A stretch of DNA of 64,000 nucleotides from Halobacillus shinanisalinarum (GCF_022919835.1 NZ_CP095074.1:4132001-4196000); one strand, 5' to 3'; shown: positions 53,255-63,440, numbered from the stretch's first letter. The notes: generated by a model from the letters alone, not told the origin. A program made the numbers and translations.

Positions 53255-54061
53255 TTAAAGGAAAATTAATACAAGTCCTCCAACAATGAAGCAATAGAAA
53301 GCAAAATATTTTAAATTTCCTCGTTCCATAATATTCATAAACCATTTAAGTGAAAAGTAAGAAGCGAAGACAGATGCAATAAACGCAAGCAAATAAGGTA
53401 ACCAAAATGTCGATAAATCATCTGCCAGTAAATCATCTACCGAAAGAAGCATCGTCCCTAAACTTACAGGTATATAAAGCAGGAACGAGAAACGCAGTGC
53501 CGTTTGCTGCTTCATCCCAAGCAGCATGGCTGCTACAATGGTAGCTCCTGACCGGCTGATGCCTGGAATTAATGCGACAGCTTGGGCCAAGCCTACAATA
53601 ATCGCATCTTTCCACGTTAGCATGCCTTCTCCTTTACTGCCGCGGATGTTACGAATAATCCACAGGGCAATCCCAGTTATGATTAGAGCAATAGCAACCG
53701 TTTCAACGTATTCAAGCTGTTCGAAAAAGTCTTTAAATAATATACCTAGAACACCAGCTGGTACGGTACCAATAAATAAATATAATACAAACTCGAAATC
53801 GTCTTTTTGTCTGGTATCCTTAGAAGTTAGGTAGCCGATGCTATTTTTAAATAAACGAATAATGTCGTCAAAATAAATTATAAGAACAGCTATGAGCGAT
53901 CCGAAATTCACTAAAACTAAAAATTCAATACCTTCGATTTCCAAGTTCATTAATGACTGTAAAATGACTAAATGACCGCTGGAAGATATCGGTATAGGTT
54001 CTGTAACTCCCTGGAATAACCCTAAAAATAAATACTTAATTAACAACCAAAATTCCTGCAT
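53255..54061 (-). CDS. uppP: Undecaprenyl-diphosphatase UppP (BacA)
   Basis: 268-aa membrane protein that dephosphorylates undecaprenyl pyrophosphate, recycling the lipid carrier of wall synthesis and giving bacitracin resistance. [15 protein letters not shown] at about residues 21-35 contains the catalytic glutamate; [17 protein letters not shown] at about 167-183 is the second signature. About eight membrane helices. A MITE end is fused to its stop codon. No terminator is visible before the MITE. Confidence 0.93.
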   Translation of the reverse strand: MQEFWLLIKYLFLGLFQGVTEPIPISSSGHLVILQSLMNLEIEGIEFLVLVNFGSLIAVLIIYFDDIIRLFKNSIGYLTSKDTRQKDDFEFVLYLFIGTVPAGVLGILFKDFFEQLEYVETVAIALIITGIALWIIRNIRGSKGEGMLTWKDAIIVGLAQAVALIPGISRSGATIVAAMLLGMKQQTALRFSFLLYIPVSLGTMLLSVDDLLADDLSTFWLPYLLAFIASVFASYFSLKWFMNIMERGNLKYFAFYCFIVGGLVLIFL

Positions 54062-54162
54062 GTATGTATTCCTCCTTCATGGACAGAAGAATAGCGAACA
54101 GGGTGCTATTCTTTATTAACCTATAGACGTGTTAGAAAAATGATCCCCTACACTATTGCAAC

Positions 54163-54204
54163 AAAAAAACGCTGCTTATTACTAACATACATAAGTAGCA
54201 GCGT
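54163..54204 (-). terminator. Terminator of yjzD
   Basis: On the minus strand CGCTGCTACTTAT pairs with ATAAGCAGCG with a small bulge, followed by TTTTTTTG. Lies 14 bp past the yjzD stop. Confidence 0.7.
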
Positions 54205-54217
54205 TTTCTTTCAAATA

Positions 54218-54394
54218 TTAGGCTTCTTCTTCTTTAATGATCCCTTCACCAAGCACAATAGTGGTGCCACCGAACAAAATGGTCATAACCATTACTTGAA
54301 GAAAAGAAAAACCTGTTCCAGTCATATTACTGATGACATATGCTGTCATTAGGCTTAACAAGAAGGCCCACACTATCGTCATAACAATCCGCAT
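54218..54394 (-). CDS. yjzD: YjzD family (DUF2929) small membrane protein
   Basis: 58-aa protein with two hydrophobic helices (MRIVMTIVWAFLLSLMTAYV start; a second after residue 30), ending in acidic IIKEEEA. Pattern and length match DUF2929/YjzD. In B. subtilis yjzD sits just upstream of yjaU/yjaV-med-fabHA, the same as here. GAGGTG lies 8 nt before the ATG. Function unknown. Confidence 0.75.
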   Translation of the reverse strand: MRIVMTIVWAFLLSLMTAYVISNMTGTGFSFLQVMVMTILFGGTTIVLGEGIIKEEEA

Positions 54395-54530
54395 GGATAT
54401 TCACCTCATTTTCACACATTCTTTATTCATTCTACCAGAGTCTTCATGAAAAATAAATATGAAATCGCTTGATTTAGCATGAGGCAAGCAGTTTCCGAAT
54501 AAAATGTGAGGTGAAAAGGGGGAAATAGAT

Positions 54531-55067
54531 ATGGTTTCTATTATATATAATTGTTTTCATTGGATTGGATATCACTGTATTCAACATTTACTCCAAGACG
54601 GCAGGGAAGTAATAGGAATAGACAAAATCGATACACAGGTTAAAGAACATTTGTATATGAGCGTCGGTCGAAATAGCAACTTTCAGCATTTTAGCACGGG
54701 AGAAGATCGTGAAAATCATAGCCACCAATCTTATGAGGATCAACGACTGTATATTTATAATGATATGATCGAGATTTGTCCCAATGGGCGCACATCAAAC
54801 AGGTTATGTGTCGAGCTTCCTCAACTATACGGGGAGTGGATGGATATTCAAGCAGACACATACGAAGAATTTCGTCATTGGGTGATAAATTCTCGGGCAG
54901 TCTATGTGGAGGATTTTATTAAAGAAATATTTAAGTATGTGAGCAATGGAGATGTTTTTCGCCTAGATGACCAGCGTTTTTCCCGAGGTGAGGACAAAGG
55001 TCATCTTGAAAATGTGTGGCAAACCTATCAAAAGTTTAGAGAAGAGGTGGATAATTTTACCTTATAA
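54531..55067 (+). CDS. YjaV-like protein, degenerate Rossmann N-terminus
   Basis: 178-aa protein. The first 32 residues (MVSIIYNCFHWIGYHCIQHLLQDGREVIGID) keep the beta-alpha-beta spacing of NAD-dependent epimerases but have lost the GxxGxxG glycines, so nucleotide binding is doubtful. The rest is unfamiliar, with many charged residues. Position between yjzD and med suggests it is the YjaV equivalent (from gene order). Good AGGGGG ribosome binding site. Confidence 0.65.
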   Translation: MVSIIYNCFHWIGYHCIQHLLQDGREVIGIDKIDTQVKEHLYMSVGRNSNFQHFSTGEDRENHSHQSYEDQRLYIYNDMIEICPNGRTSNRLCVELPQLYGEWMDIQADTYEEFRHWVINSRAVYVEDFIKEIFKYVSNGDVFRLDDQRFSRGEDKGHLENVWQTYQKFREEVDNFTL

Positions 55068-55145
55068 GCACATATACACATTTACTTCATTAGGCAGAAG
55101 CATGTAAAATAAAGGAGTGAATGAAGGTTAATAGGAGTGCTTCGG

Positions 55146-56096
55146 GTGAAAACTTTTTATATTTTGATTCTAATCACACTTATGCTGCTATCGGGGTGTC
55201 AGCATCCATTTGCATCAGGACATACAGATAAAGTAGGAATGCTTGTTGAAACTACCATCCATGATCAAGCATGGGGGCAACAAGGTTACAAAGGTCTGCA
55301 GTCTATTCAGAAGGACTTCGGAGTAGATGTTTATTTTAAAGAAGGAATAAAAACCGAATCTCAAACAACTCAAGCTGTTGCTGAACTTGTTGATAAAGGG
55401 ATAAATGTTATTTTCGGTCATGGTAATGCATATGGCAGTTACTTTCAAGATCTTCATCAATCCTATCCAGAAGTTCATTTTATATATTTCAATGGTCAGT
55501 TTTCGGCTGATAATGTTACGAGTTTAAACTTCAGTGCAAATGCCATGGGGTTCTTTGCTGGCATGGTTGCTGGAGAAATGACAGAAACCAATAAAATTGG
55601 CTTAATAGCAGCCTTTCAGTGGCAGCCCGAGGTAGAAGGATTTTATGAAGGAGCTAAATTCCAAAATCCAGAGGCTGATATTAATATTACCTATACAAAT
55701 AACTGGGAAGACACGGAGAAGGCGATTCAACTGTACAACCAAATGGAAGCAAATGGAGCAGATGTATTCTATCCAGCTGGGGATATGTTTAATATCCCAT
55801 TAATTCGTGAAATCCAAGACGATGCCCATTATGGGATCGGTTATGTATCAGATCAGTCCTTCGTTGCGGAGAATACTGTTCTGACAAGTACTGTGCAGCG
55901 AGTTGACCGTGTTTATAATATTACGATGGAGAAGTTTTTGGCAGGTGAGTTACCAGGTAAGGTCATTCGTTTTGGTTTTCAGGAAGGAGCAATAGAAATG
56001 GGCGAATATAGTCCCGTGGTTCCTGAAAAGTTTCAATTTGTAATGGATAATACTGTAAAAAGCTACGAGGAAACGGGTCAATTACCTAACCAATAA
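55146..56096 (+). CDS. med: BMP family lipoprotein Med
   Basis: 316-aa lipoprotein (lipobox LLSGC, C18) of the basic membrane protein / PnrA substrate-binding fold, matching Med, a positive regulator of comK in B. subtilis. GMLVETTIHDQAWGQQGYKG and AVAELVDKGINVIFGHGNAYG are typical. GTG 55146 is preferred over an in-frame GTG nine bases earlier because AGGAG lies 8 nt before it. Terminated by a clear hairpin. In B. subtilis comZ follows med; no comZ is evident here. Confidence 0.88.
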   Translation: MKTFYILILITLMLLSGCQHPFASGHTDKVGMLVETTIHDQAWGQQGYKGLQSIQKDFGVDVYFKEGIKTESQTTQAVAELVDKGINVIFGHGNAYGSYFQDLHQSYPEVHFIYFNGQFSADNVTSLNFSANAMGFFAGMVAGEMTETNKIGLIAAFQWQPEVEGFYEGAKFQNPEADINITYTNNWEDTEKAIQLYNQMEANGADVFYPAGDMFNIPLIREIQDDAHYGIGYVSDQSFVAENTVLTSTVQRVDRVYNITMEKFLAGELPGKVIRFGFQEGAIEMGEYSPVVPEKFQFVMDNTVKSYEETGQLPNQ

Positions 56097-56097
56097 A

Positions 56098-56130
56098 GCT
56101 CAGAAGCGAGATGCTTCTGAGCTCTTTCTT
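56098..56130 (+). terminator. Terminator of med
   Basis: AGCTCAGAAGC and GCTTCTGAGCT, loop GAGAT, then CTTTCTT. Confidence 0.85.
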
Positions 56131-56326
56131 ATTTCTTGAATTTTTTAAGAAGCGGTTGTACCAAGGGGGAAACAGCGACCCAGGTATTCTGAACTTCCTT
56201 TATAATAGTGGACCAATCGGCTTGACTTTCTGTCTCTACTTTATTTTCCGTATCTGCAGGTTTACTAGATTCAGGTTTTTCTCCCCACATAAATGAATCA
56301 AAAGGCGAAGGAGTCTCTTTCTTCAA
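56129..56326 (-). CDS. Small protein with polar-acidic centre, 65 aa
   Basis: MKKETPSPFDSFMWGEKPES start, an acidic middle, then a hydrophobic-amphipathic end (WSTIIKEVQNTWVAVSPLVQPLLKKFKK in two pieces). Starts at TTG with AAGGAGGTG at 7 nt, the best ribosome binding site in this region. I do not recognise a family; it is in the place of comZ/yjzB in B. subtilis but on the other strand. Possibly a spore-coat or membrane-associated protein. Confidence 0.6.
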   Translation of the reverse strand: MKKETPSPFDSFMWGEKPESSKPADTENKVETESQADWSTIIKEVQNTWVAVSPLVQPLLKKFKK

Positions 56327-56409
56327 TGATAATCACCTCCTTTTTTACGATATGCTGACAATCCTAAAGATGTGGGATTAACATGCCTATGAATGCAGAC
56401 TTTGTTTAC

Positions 56410-56454
56410 TTGCAGAAAAAATAGATATGAATTAAAATTAGTACCAAGTCATAA
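56410..56454 (+). promoter_or_regulatory. Promoter and FapR-type box of fabHA-fabF
   Basis: TTGCAG (56410-56415), 17-bp spacer, TAAAAT (56433-56438). Directly after is TTAGTACCAAGTCATAA (56438-56454), whose left half TTAGTACC is the FapR half-site; consensus TTAGTACCTGRTACTAA. FapR represses fabHA-fabF in B. subtilis until malonyl-CoA binds, so the same is expected. Confidence 0.65.
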
Positions 56455-56468
56455 TATTTGCTATAAGA

Positions 56469-56619
56469 GGATGTTCAAAAAGTCACCAAATGATAAACGG
56501 CGAATGTCTTCGTTGCTCGGTTTTTCCGGTCCTCACGTAGGAAAGGCATACGCTGTGGTCCTCAAAACTTTCGCGCCTCGAACTTCTTGTCTCTCATTCG
56601 TCAACTTTTTGAACACACA
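56469..56619 (+). mobile_element. MITE-like repeat, copy F, in the fabHA leader
   Basis: 151-bp element from GGATGTTCAAAAAGTC to CAACTTTTTGAACACACA. Perfect 8-bp flanking direct repeats CTATAAGA at 56461-56468 and 56620-56627. It lies between the promoter/FapR box and the fabHA ribosome binding site, so the fabHA transcript should carry it. Confidence 0.88.
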
Positions 56620-56652
56620 CTATAAGATCTTACCTTTAAGGGGATGAACATA

Positions 56653-57594
56653 ATGAATGCTGGAATCATCGGAACGGGTCATTACGTACCGGAAAAGGTA
56701 TTAACAAACCAAGATTTAGAGAAAATTGTCGAGACGAGTGACGAGTGGATTCGCACACGTACGGGGATTGAGGAGAGAAGAATTGCATCTGATGATATGG
56801 ACACATCTGATATGGCTTTTCATGCAGCTGAGAGTGCACTTGAAAATGCAGGAGTTAAAGCTGAAGAATTGGACATGATTGTAGTAGCTACGGTTACACC
56901 TGACCAACCATTTCCATCCGTATCAAACATGCTGCAAAATCGCTTAGGTGCAAAGCACGCAGCATCTATGGATGTAGGCGCTGCGTGCTCTGGCTTTATG
57001 TATGGACTCATTACCGCTAAGCAGTTTATTGAAAATGGCGCCTATAAGAACATCCTTGTTGTGGGTGTTGAAAAGCTTTCTAAAATTACTAATTGGGAGG
57101 ACAGAAACACCTGTGTCCTTTTTGGTGATGCAGCTGGTGCGACAGTCGTTGGGCCAGTAAGTGAGGGAAAAGGAATTCTGTCCTTCGAGCTAGGTTCTGA
57201 CGGTAGTGGAGGACCTCATTTGTATCAGGGTAAAGAGGATGACTTTCTTTACATGAATGGGAGAGAGGTTTTCAAATTTGCTGTTAGACAAATGCCTGAG
57301 TCGTCTGTAAATGTGATTAAAAAAATAGGGCTAAGTGAGCAGGATGTGGATTATTTGATCCCTCATCAGGCGAATATTCGAATTATGGAAGCAGCAAGGC
57401 AACGTCTTGGTGTTCCTGAAGAGAAAATGGCTACATCTGTGAAGAGATATGGAAATACATCTTCAGCTTCGATCCCCCTTGCTTTGTCAGAAGAAGTAAA
57501 AGCAGGTAAAATAAAAGAAAATGATCTTGTCGTACTTGTAGGATTTGGTGGCGGACTTACTTGGGGCGCCGTTGCACTCAGGTGGGGTAAGTAA
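56653..57594 (+). CDS. fabHA: Beta-ketoacyl-ACP synthase III FabHA
   Basis: 313-aa condensing enzyme that starts fatty acid elongation from acyl-CoA and malonyl-ACP. Catalytic C112 ([11 protein letters not shown]), the histidine in IPHQANIR and asparagine in GNTSSASIP are intact. AAGGGG lies 9 nt before ATG 56653; the in-frame ATG nine bases upstream is within that spacing. The order med-fabHA-fabF matches B. subtilis. Confidence 0.95.
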   Translation: MNAGIIGTGHYVPEKVLTNQDLEKIVETSDEWIRTRTGIEERRIASDDMDTSDMAFHAAESALENAGVKAEELDMIVVATVTPDQPFPSVSNMLQNRLGAKHAASMDVGAACSGFMYGLITAKQFIENGAYKNILVVGVEKLSKITNWEDRNTCVLFGDAAGATVVGPVSEGKGILSFELGSDGSGGPHLYQGKEDDFLYMNGREVFKFAVRQMPESSVNVIKKIGLSEQDVDYLIPHQANIRIMEAARQRLGVPEEKMATSVKRYGNTSSASIPLALSEEVKAGKIKENDLVVLVGFGGGLTWGAVALRWGK

Positions 57595-57612
57595 TCAAGG
57601 AGGAATATAGTA

Positions 57613-58853
57613 ATGGATAAACGTCGTATCGTCATTACCGGCATGGGTGCAGTTACTCCAGTAGGTAATACAGTCGATGAAATGTGGAAAAGTATTAAAT
57701 CAGGAAAATCGGGAGTCGGTGAAATTACGAAAGTGAACAAAGAAGACTATCCAGTCAGTGTTGCAGCTGAATTAAAGGATTTTGACCCATCTTTGTATAT
57801 TGATCGTAAAGATGTGCGCCGTATGGATCCATTTGTTCAATACGCAATGGCAGCTTCTCATATGGCTGTAGAAGATGCGGGCTTAGAAATCAATGAAGAG
57901 AATGCACCAAGAACAGGAGTGTGGATTGGATCTGGAATTGGCGGCATGGGAACATATGAATCCCAATTTGAAACCTTTCAAAAGAAGGGCTATCGTCGTG
58001 TTAGTCCATTCTTTATCCCGATGATGATTCCAGATATGGCAGCCGGACAAGTTTCCATTTCTTTAGGAGCGAAAGGGATTAACTCTTGTACGGTAACAGC
58101 TTGTGCTTCAGGAGCCAATTCGATTGGCGATGCATTTAGAGTAATTGAGCGTGGAGATGCCGATGTTATGATTGCAGGCGGGACGGAAGCGCCTATGAAT
58201 AAAATGTCATTTGCAGGGTTCGCTGCAGCACGGGCCCTCTCATTGAATGAAGACCCAAATACAGCGAGTCGACCGTTTGACCAGAACAGAGACGGGTTCG
58301 TAATGGGTGAAGGAGCAGGCATTCTTGTCCTCGAGACACTTGAATCAGCTAAAAAACGTGGAGCAAAAATATACGGTGAATTGACAGGCTACGGTTCAAC
58401 TGGTGATGCTCACCATATTACTTCCCCAGCACCAGAAGGGGAGGGGCATCTCGAGCAATGAATCAAGCACTGAGCGATGCTGGCATTGAGCCTGAGCAGG
58501 TCGATTATGTAAATGCACATGGTACATCAACAGATCTTAATGACAAATTTGAAACGATTGCAGCTAAGTCTGTGTTTAGTGACCATGCCTATAGCTTGGC
58601 GATCTCATCAACCAAATCCATGACAGGACACTTGTTAGGAGCTGCAGGTGCGATCGAAGCGATTATTTCCTTAAAAGCTATTAATGAGGGAATCATGCCG
58701 CCAACAATCAATTATGAGACACCTGATCCTGATTGTGACTTGGACTATGTACCCAATGAAGCGAGGGAAAAGGCGTTAAACATCGTGATGAGTAATTCTC
58801 TAGGCTTTGGTGGTCATAATGCTTCACTAATTTTTCAAAAGTATCATGATTAA
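57613..58853 (+). pseudogene. fabF: Beta-ketoacyl-ACP synthase II FabF, one-base frameshift
   Basis: Elongation condensing enzyme. The first 280 residues carry the cysteine motif [12 protein letters not shown] and run to a stop at 58461 after [10 protein letters not shown] second frame from 58458 continues with MNQALSDAG and has the catalytic histidine [11 protein letters not shown], lysine [14 protein letters not shown] and the GFGGHNASL end. One extra G in GGGG at 58443-58446 gives [16 protein letters not shown], i.e. an ordinary FabF of about 413 aa. FabF is normally essential in this group, so a sequencing deletion is the likely cause. Confidence 0.9.
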
Positions 58854-58855
58854 AA

Positions 58856-58888
58856 AATCCCGATGCCGCTCCGGCATCGGGATTTTAT
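58856..58888. terminator. Bidirectional terminator between fabF and the LCP gene
   Basis: AAATCCCGATGCCG and CGGCATCGGGATTT, 3-nt loop, A tract before and T tract after. Confidence 0.9.
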
Positions 58889-58923
58889 TTTGTGTTTCGT
58901 ATTTTCTGGGAGCTTGCCTTGTT

Positions 58924-59907
58924 TTATTTTAGAAATTCTTGAATTGTTTGTGCTGTTTCCTGTTCGTCGTGCGATAATACTAGCCCAATAGGGTAGGGTT
59001 TACGCAGACTCTGTACATTATCATCTGTAGGAACACTCAGTGTCTCAATATCTTTAGGAGGGTTTAAGATAAAGTCTTTTCCAAGTGTTAAGATTTTGGC
59101 ATTTCCCATATTCGTATCAACATAAGGCTGAATCGTTCCAATTAGACGAGGAGCTTTCAACACACCACTAAACGATAGAAGTTCATCCTTTAACAGTTTA
59201 ATAACTTTTTGTTGTCTTTCTACACGGGCAAAGTCGCCTCTTGAGTCACTGCGGTATCGTGCGTAACCGAGAAGTTCATCACCGTTTAGCCTTTGCGTAC
59301 CTGCTTGCAAGTTAATGTTGGTGTCTTTTCCACCTTTATACTGCATGTCTTTCTCCACATCAACTTTTACACCACTTGGAGCTAATGTATTCACAATATG
59401 TGTAAATCCAGTAAAATCAATAATTGAGTAGTATTCTGTTTTAATACCGAAGTTCTCAGCAATGGTTTGGCGTAATAGTTCAGGTCCGCCAAAGGCAAAT
59501 GCTGCATTAATCTTGTTGTATCCATGACCTGGAATATTAACGAACGTATCTCTCATAATCGAGACGAGTTTAGCACTTTCGTTCTCGGGATCATATTGTG
59601 CGATCATAATCGTGTCTGAACGTGGAGTCTCACTGCCGCGCTGGTCAACACCCAATAGCAAAACGTTTGTTTTCCCATCATGATTGTCAACCCCTTTAAA
59701 TTCATCTTTATATTTACTAGAGATTTCATCTAGTTGAACTTCACCATCTTCCCCAGATACCTTTCCTAGGGACTCTTGTTTCCCCATCATATATTGATAA
59801 CCTGAATAACCAAGGGTAATAATGAAAATTAAAAGCAACGCAGCTACGAACAGCCTCTTTTTACGTAAACGCCTCTTTCGTCTACGCACGGAGCGCTTAG
59901 CTGTCAT
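58924..59907 (-). CDS. LytR-CpsA-Psr (LCP) family glycopolymer ligase
   Basis: 327-aa membrane-anchored enzyme that transfers teichoic acid-type polymers from undecaprenyl carriers to peptidoglycan. Very basic cytoplasmic start (KRSVRRRKRRLRKKR), one membrane helix (about 20-38), then the LCP domain with VLLLGVDQRG, RSDTIMIAQYDPEN and the SIMRDTFVNIPGHGYNKINAAFAFGG block (given in part), and YARYRSDSRGDFARVERQQ. Resembles TagTUV of B. subtilis. AAAGGA upstream sets ATG 59907; an ATG nine bases earlier is too close to it. Confidence 0.9.
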   Translation of the reverse strand: MTAKRSVRRRKRRLRKKRLFVAALLLIFIITLGYSGYQYMMGKQESLGKVSGEDGEVQLDEISSKYKDEFKGVDNHDGKTNVLLLGVDQRGSETPRSDTIMIAQYDPENESAKLVSIMRDTFVNIPGHGYNKINAAFAFGGPELLRQTIAENFGIKTEYYSIIDFTGFTHIVNTLAPSGVKVDVEKDMQYKGGKDTNINLQAGTQRLNGDELLGYARYRSDSRGDFARVERQQKVIKLLKDELLSFSGVLKAPRLIGTIQPYVDTNMGNAKILTLGKDFILNPPKDIETLSVPTDDNVQSLRKPYPIGLVLSHDEQETAQTIQEFLK

Positions 59908-60068
59908 ATATATCATCCTTTCTATCCTGAAAGCTCCTCCATTAAATTTACCTGTATTTTCGGTGTAAGTAAAGGGGAATTATGTATGAAATCCTCGATT
60001 AATGAAAAGCATGTCCACAGGTAAGTTTTCATAGAATAAAGAAAGGGACAAGATCGGGAGGACAAGCA

Positions 60069-60281
60069 ATGGTGCGGTGGCTATTATTTTTAATAGGATT
60101 TGGATTCTCTGTGGCAGGCGGAACAGTAACGATTACCTACTTAAACCTTATTCCCGCAGGATTAACCTGGATAGAATTTTTACTATTTATCAGGTCCCGT
60201 CCGGAATGCTACTTATTCCCCATTGGGATCGTGCTTATATCTTTTGCCATCTTATTAATGAATGATTCCTTTACTAAATAA
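60069..60281 (+). CDS. Small membrane protein, 70 aa
   Basis: Two hydrophobic helices, VRWLLFLIGFGFSVAGGTVT near the N-terminus and CYLFPIGIVLISFAILLM near the C-terminus, joined by a short loop with PAGLTWIEF. No motif I recognise. GGGAGG lies 9 nt before the ATG. Between the LCP gene and yjbA, in the direction of yjbA. Confidence 0.65.
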   Translation: MVRWLLFLIGFGFSVAGGTVTITYLNLIPAGLTWIEFLLFIRSRPECYLFPIGIVLISFAILLMNDSFTK

Positions 60282-60359
60282 TGGATTCAAAGAATAAAAA
60301 AGCCAGTATTGGTCATAATGTAACCTAAAGAGATCACTGTTAGAAAGTGAGGGTGCAAG

Positions 60360-61121
60360 ATGTTATATATGCACGATTTATGGGTTAACTGGTTTGAAGG
60401 AGAAGAGAATGGTTATAATGTTTGCAGGTTCCACGAGTGGCGGAAAGAGGATGGAATAGAGATTGTCGATCAAATTCCATTATTACTTATTGAAGACCAG
60501 CTTTTTGAATGTATCCAAAACGATTTACAGGATTTACCAATGTCATTACTGCAAGATGTACAAAAAAGAACTTATATGAAGAAAAATCAAGAACGACATA
60601 CGATTGAATACGCCGCTGTTGTGACAAACGGACAGGATGTAATTGTTTTTGATACACTAGGTTACACGTTACCTGTTAAAAAAAGCAGATTAATTCCACG
60701 ACAGGAACGACTTGTATTTGAAATGGTCCATGGTAAAAAACCAGCATCATACAGAGTGGATGAGCTAGTAACCAAAGAATACCATATTCTTTCATTAGAA
60801 CCAAAAAAAATGTCTGGATTAACTAGACGAGAAAGACAATTGAAACAACTGTTAATGATGGCTCTTGATGAGTTGAAACATTCGGATTACCCAGAGGAAA
60901 TTCGTTATTGGTTAACAGAATGGAATCCTGCTGAATATCGTTTTATAAAAGAATTAACGAATGAAGAAGCATGGGAGCGTCTGTACTATGGTGCATCTCA
61001 TGGCTGGAGTGTACACCATGAAGAATTATGCGGAAAGCTTATTAAAGGGCAGCCTTTTTTCGAAACCATTTGGGAAGGGGAAAACCAGAAGGCAGCCAAA
61101 CATATTAAAAGCCAGAATTGA
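60360..61121 (+). CDS. yjbA: YjbA family (DUF3603) protein
   Basis: 253-aa protein of the YjbA/DUF3603 family, unknown function. MHDLWVNWFEGEENGYNVC start, KKSRLIPRQERLVFEMV, GLTRRERQLKQLLMMALD and KGQPFFETIWEGE all align with B. subtilis YjbA. In B. subtilis it is also next to trpS. GTGAGGG precedes the ATG. Confidence 0.88.
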   Translation: MLYMHDLWVNWFEGEENGYNVCRFHEWRKEDGIEIVDQIPLLLIEDQLFECIQNDLQDLPMSLLQDVQKRTYMKKNQERHTIEYAAVVTNGQDVIVFDTLGYTLPVKKSRLIPRQERLVFEMVHGKKPASYRVDELVTKEYHILSLEPKKMSGLTRRERQLKQLLMMALDELKHSDYPEEIRYWLTEWNPAEYRFIKELTNEEAWERLYYGASHGWSVHHEELCGKLIKGQPFFETIWEGENQKAAKHIKSQN

Positions 61122-61146
61122 GGTTAAGCTCAATTCTGGCTTTTTG
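61107..61146 (+). terminator. Terminator overlapping the yjbA stop
   Basis: AAAGCCAGAATTGAG and CTCAATTCTGGCTTT, 6-nt loop, then TT. The stem begins inside the last codons of yjbA. Confidence 0.9.
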
Positions 61147-61160
61147 TCAGTCTATGGATG

Positions 61161-61312
61161 TGTTTGGGCGGAATCATCATGAATTTAGTCAGAATCATCT
61201 ACCTTTTAGTTAGAATCTTTTCAAAATTCGTCAGAAACTTTCCGGTTTTTGGTGAAATGATGACGAATTAGGGTAGAATGATCTCAAGTTTGGGCAGGAA
61301 CTTTCCGCTTCA
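61161..61312 (+). repeat. Degenerate tandem repeat, unit about 21 bp (type A, copy 2)
   Basis: About seven units of 20-22 bp such as TTTAGTCAGAATCATCTACC, TTTAGTTAGAATCTTTTCAA, TTAGGGTAGAATGATCTCAA and TTTGGGCAGGAACTTTCCG. Same family as 15236-15380. Between yjbA and trpS. Confidence 0.7.
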
Positions 61313-61337
61313 AAGATGGGAAACTTGCCTTGCTTTC

Positions 61338-62640
<1,303 letters not shown>

Positions 62641-62658
62641 CGATTTAGATGTATAAGA

Positions 62659-62835
62659 GGAAGTTCAAAAAGTCCTCAAATGATTAACGGCGCATTTCTT
62701 GTTGCTCGGTTTTTCCGACCTCACGTAGGAAAGGCATACGCTGTGGTCGGAAAAACTGTCGCGCCCTCGACCTTCTTGCGACGTACGGGATGTGCCAGTG
62801 TCGACGTTCCCATTCGTCAACTTTTCGAACACACA
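62659..62835 (+). mobile_element. MITE-like repeat, copy G, upstream of trpS
   Basis: 177-bp element from GGAAGTTCAAAAAGTCC to CAACTTTTCGAACACACA, with GTTGCTCGGTTTTTCCGA, CCTCACGTAGGAAAGGC and TTGCGACGTACGGGATGTGC. It abuts the trpS promoter region on the minus strand. Flanks GTATAAGA and CTAGTAAG do not form a clean duplication. Confidence 0.8.
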
Positions 62836-62894
62836 CTAGTAAGTAGCTTTTAGAAAATTATAGAAGAGTCTCTCTTCCTTTGCAAGTCTAGTCC

Positions 62895-63263
62895 TTAATT
62901 ATAATATACAGCAAGCAATGCGGCTAACCCAATACTCAAAATTACCCCTTGAAACATAAAGAAACGTGACCATGAACGATGCACAATCTCAGATGGCAAA
63001 GGTTTATCTTCCCATTCATCGAGGTAGTCCTTATTCTTTGACATACGGTTTGTGAACCTTCTCATGCTGTAAGTGATTCCATCAAAGAACCCACCGCGAA
63101 CAACCCATAAAATCAATCCGATAAATAAATAAACGTAAGCTATATAAAATAATAAATTGATGAAGTTAAGGAGGTCATGAGCTGGCGCCCAAAATACAAA
63201 GAGCAGTGCGCATAGGAAGAAATTCAACACAACGATTGTCCATTTGCTCCGTACAATGGCCAT
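62895..63263 (-). CDS. DUF3899-like membrane protein
   Basis: 122-aa protein with three hydrophobic helices (about residues 10-28, 35-58, 98-120), and a basic loop FFDGITYSMRRFTNRMSKNKDY between helices 2 and 3 that is typical of DUF3899. Function unknown. AAAGG lies 10 nt before ATG 63263; an in-frame GTG nine bases earlier is inside the ribosome binding site. Confidence 0.75.
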   Translation of the reverse strand: MAIVRSKWTIVVLNFFLCALLFVFWAPAHDLLNFINLLFYIAYVYLFIGLILWVVRGGFFDGITYSMRRFTNRMSKNKDYLDEWEDKPLPSEIVHRSWSRFFMFQGVILSIGLAALLAVYYN

Positions 63264-63387
63264 TTCGTTCACACCTTTCTGAAAAACTCTTACATATTAT
63301 AGCATGTTTTTGATTTCAAATATATGCTTTATACGAGGGTTGAAATGTATTTTAATTACAGGGGGTGCAAAGTTGTACTAAAATTTG

Positions 63388-63407
63388 TATAATTGAAAGC
63401 GTTGGCA
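63388..63407 (+). promoter_or_regulatory. Promoter -10 and cre site of the oligopeptide-binding gene
   Basis: TATAAT at 63388-63393, directly followed by TGAAAGCGTTGGCA at 63394-63407, which fits the CcpA cre consensus TGWNANCGNTNNCA. Bound CcpA would cover the start point, so glucose repression is expected. Confidence 0.65.
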
Positions 63408-63440
63408 AAATGTACATAAAATAAAGGGAGGAATGATTAC

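Noticed and set aside
56393..56647. 84-codon open frame before fabHA
   Set aside because: It consists mostly of MITE copy F sequence with no ribosome binding site; translation is a by-product of the repeat.
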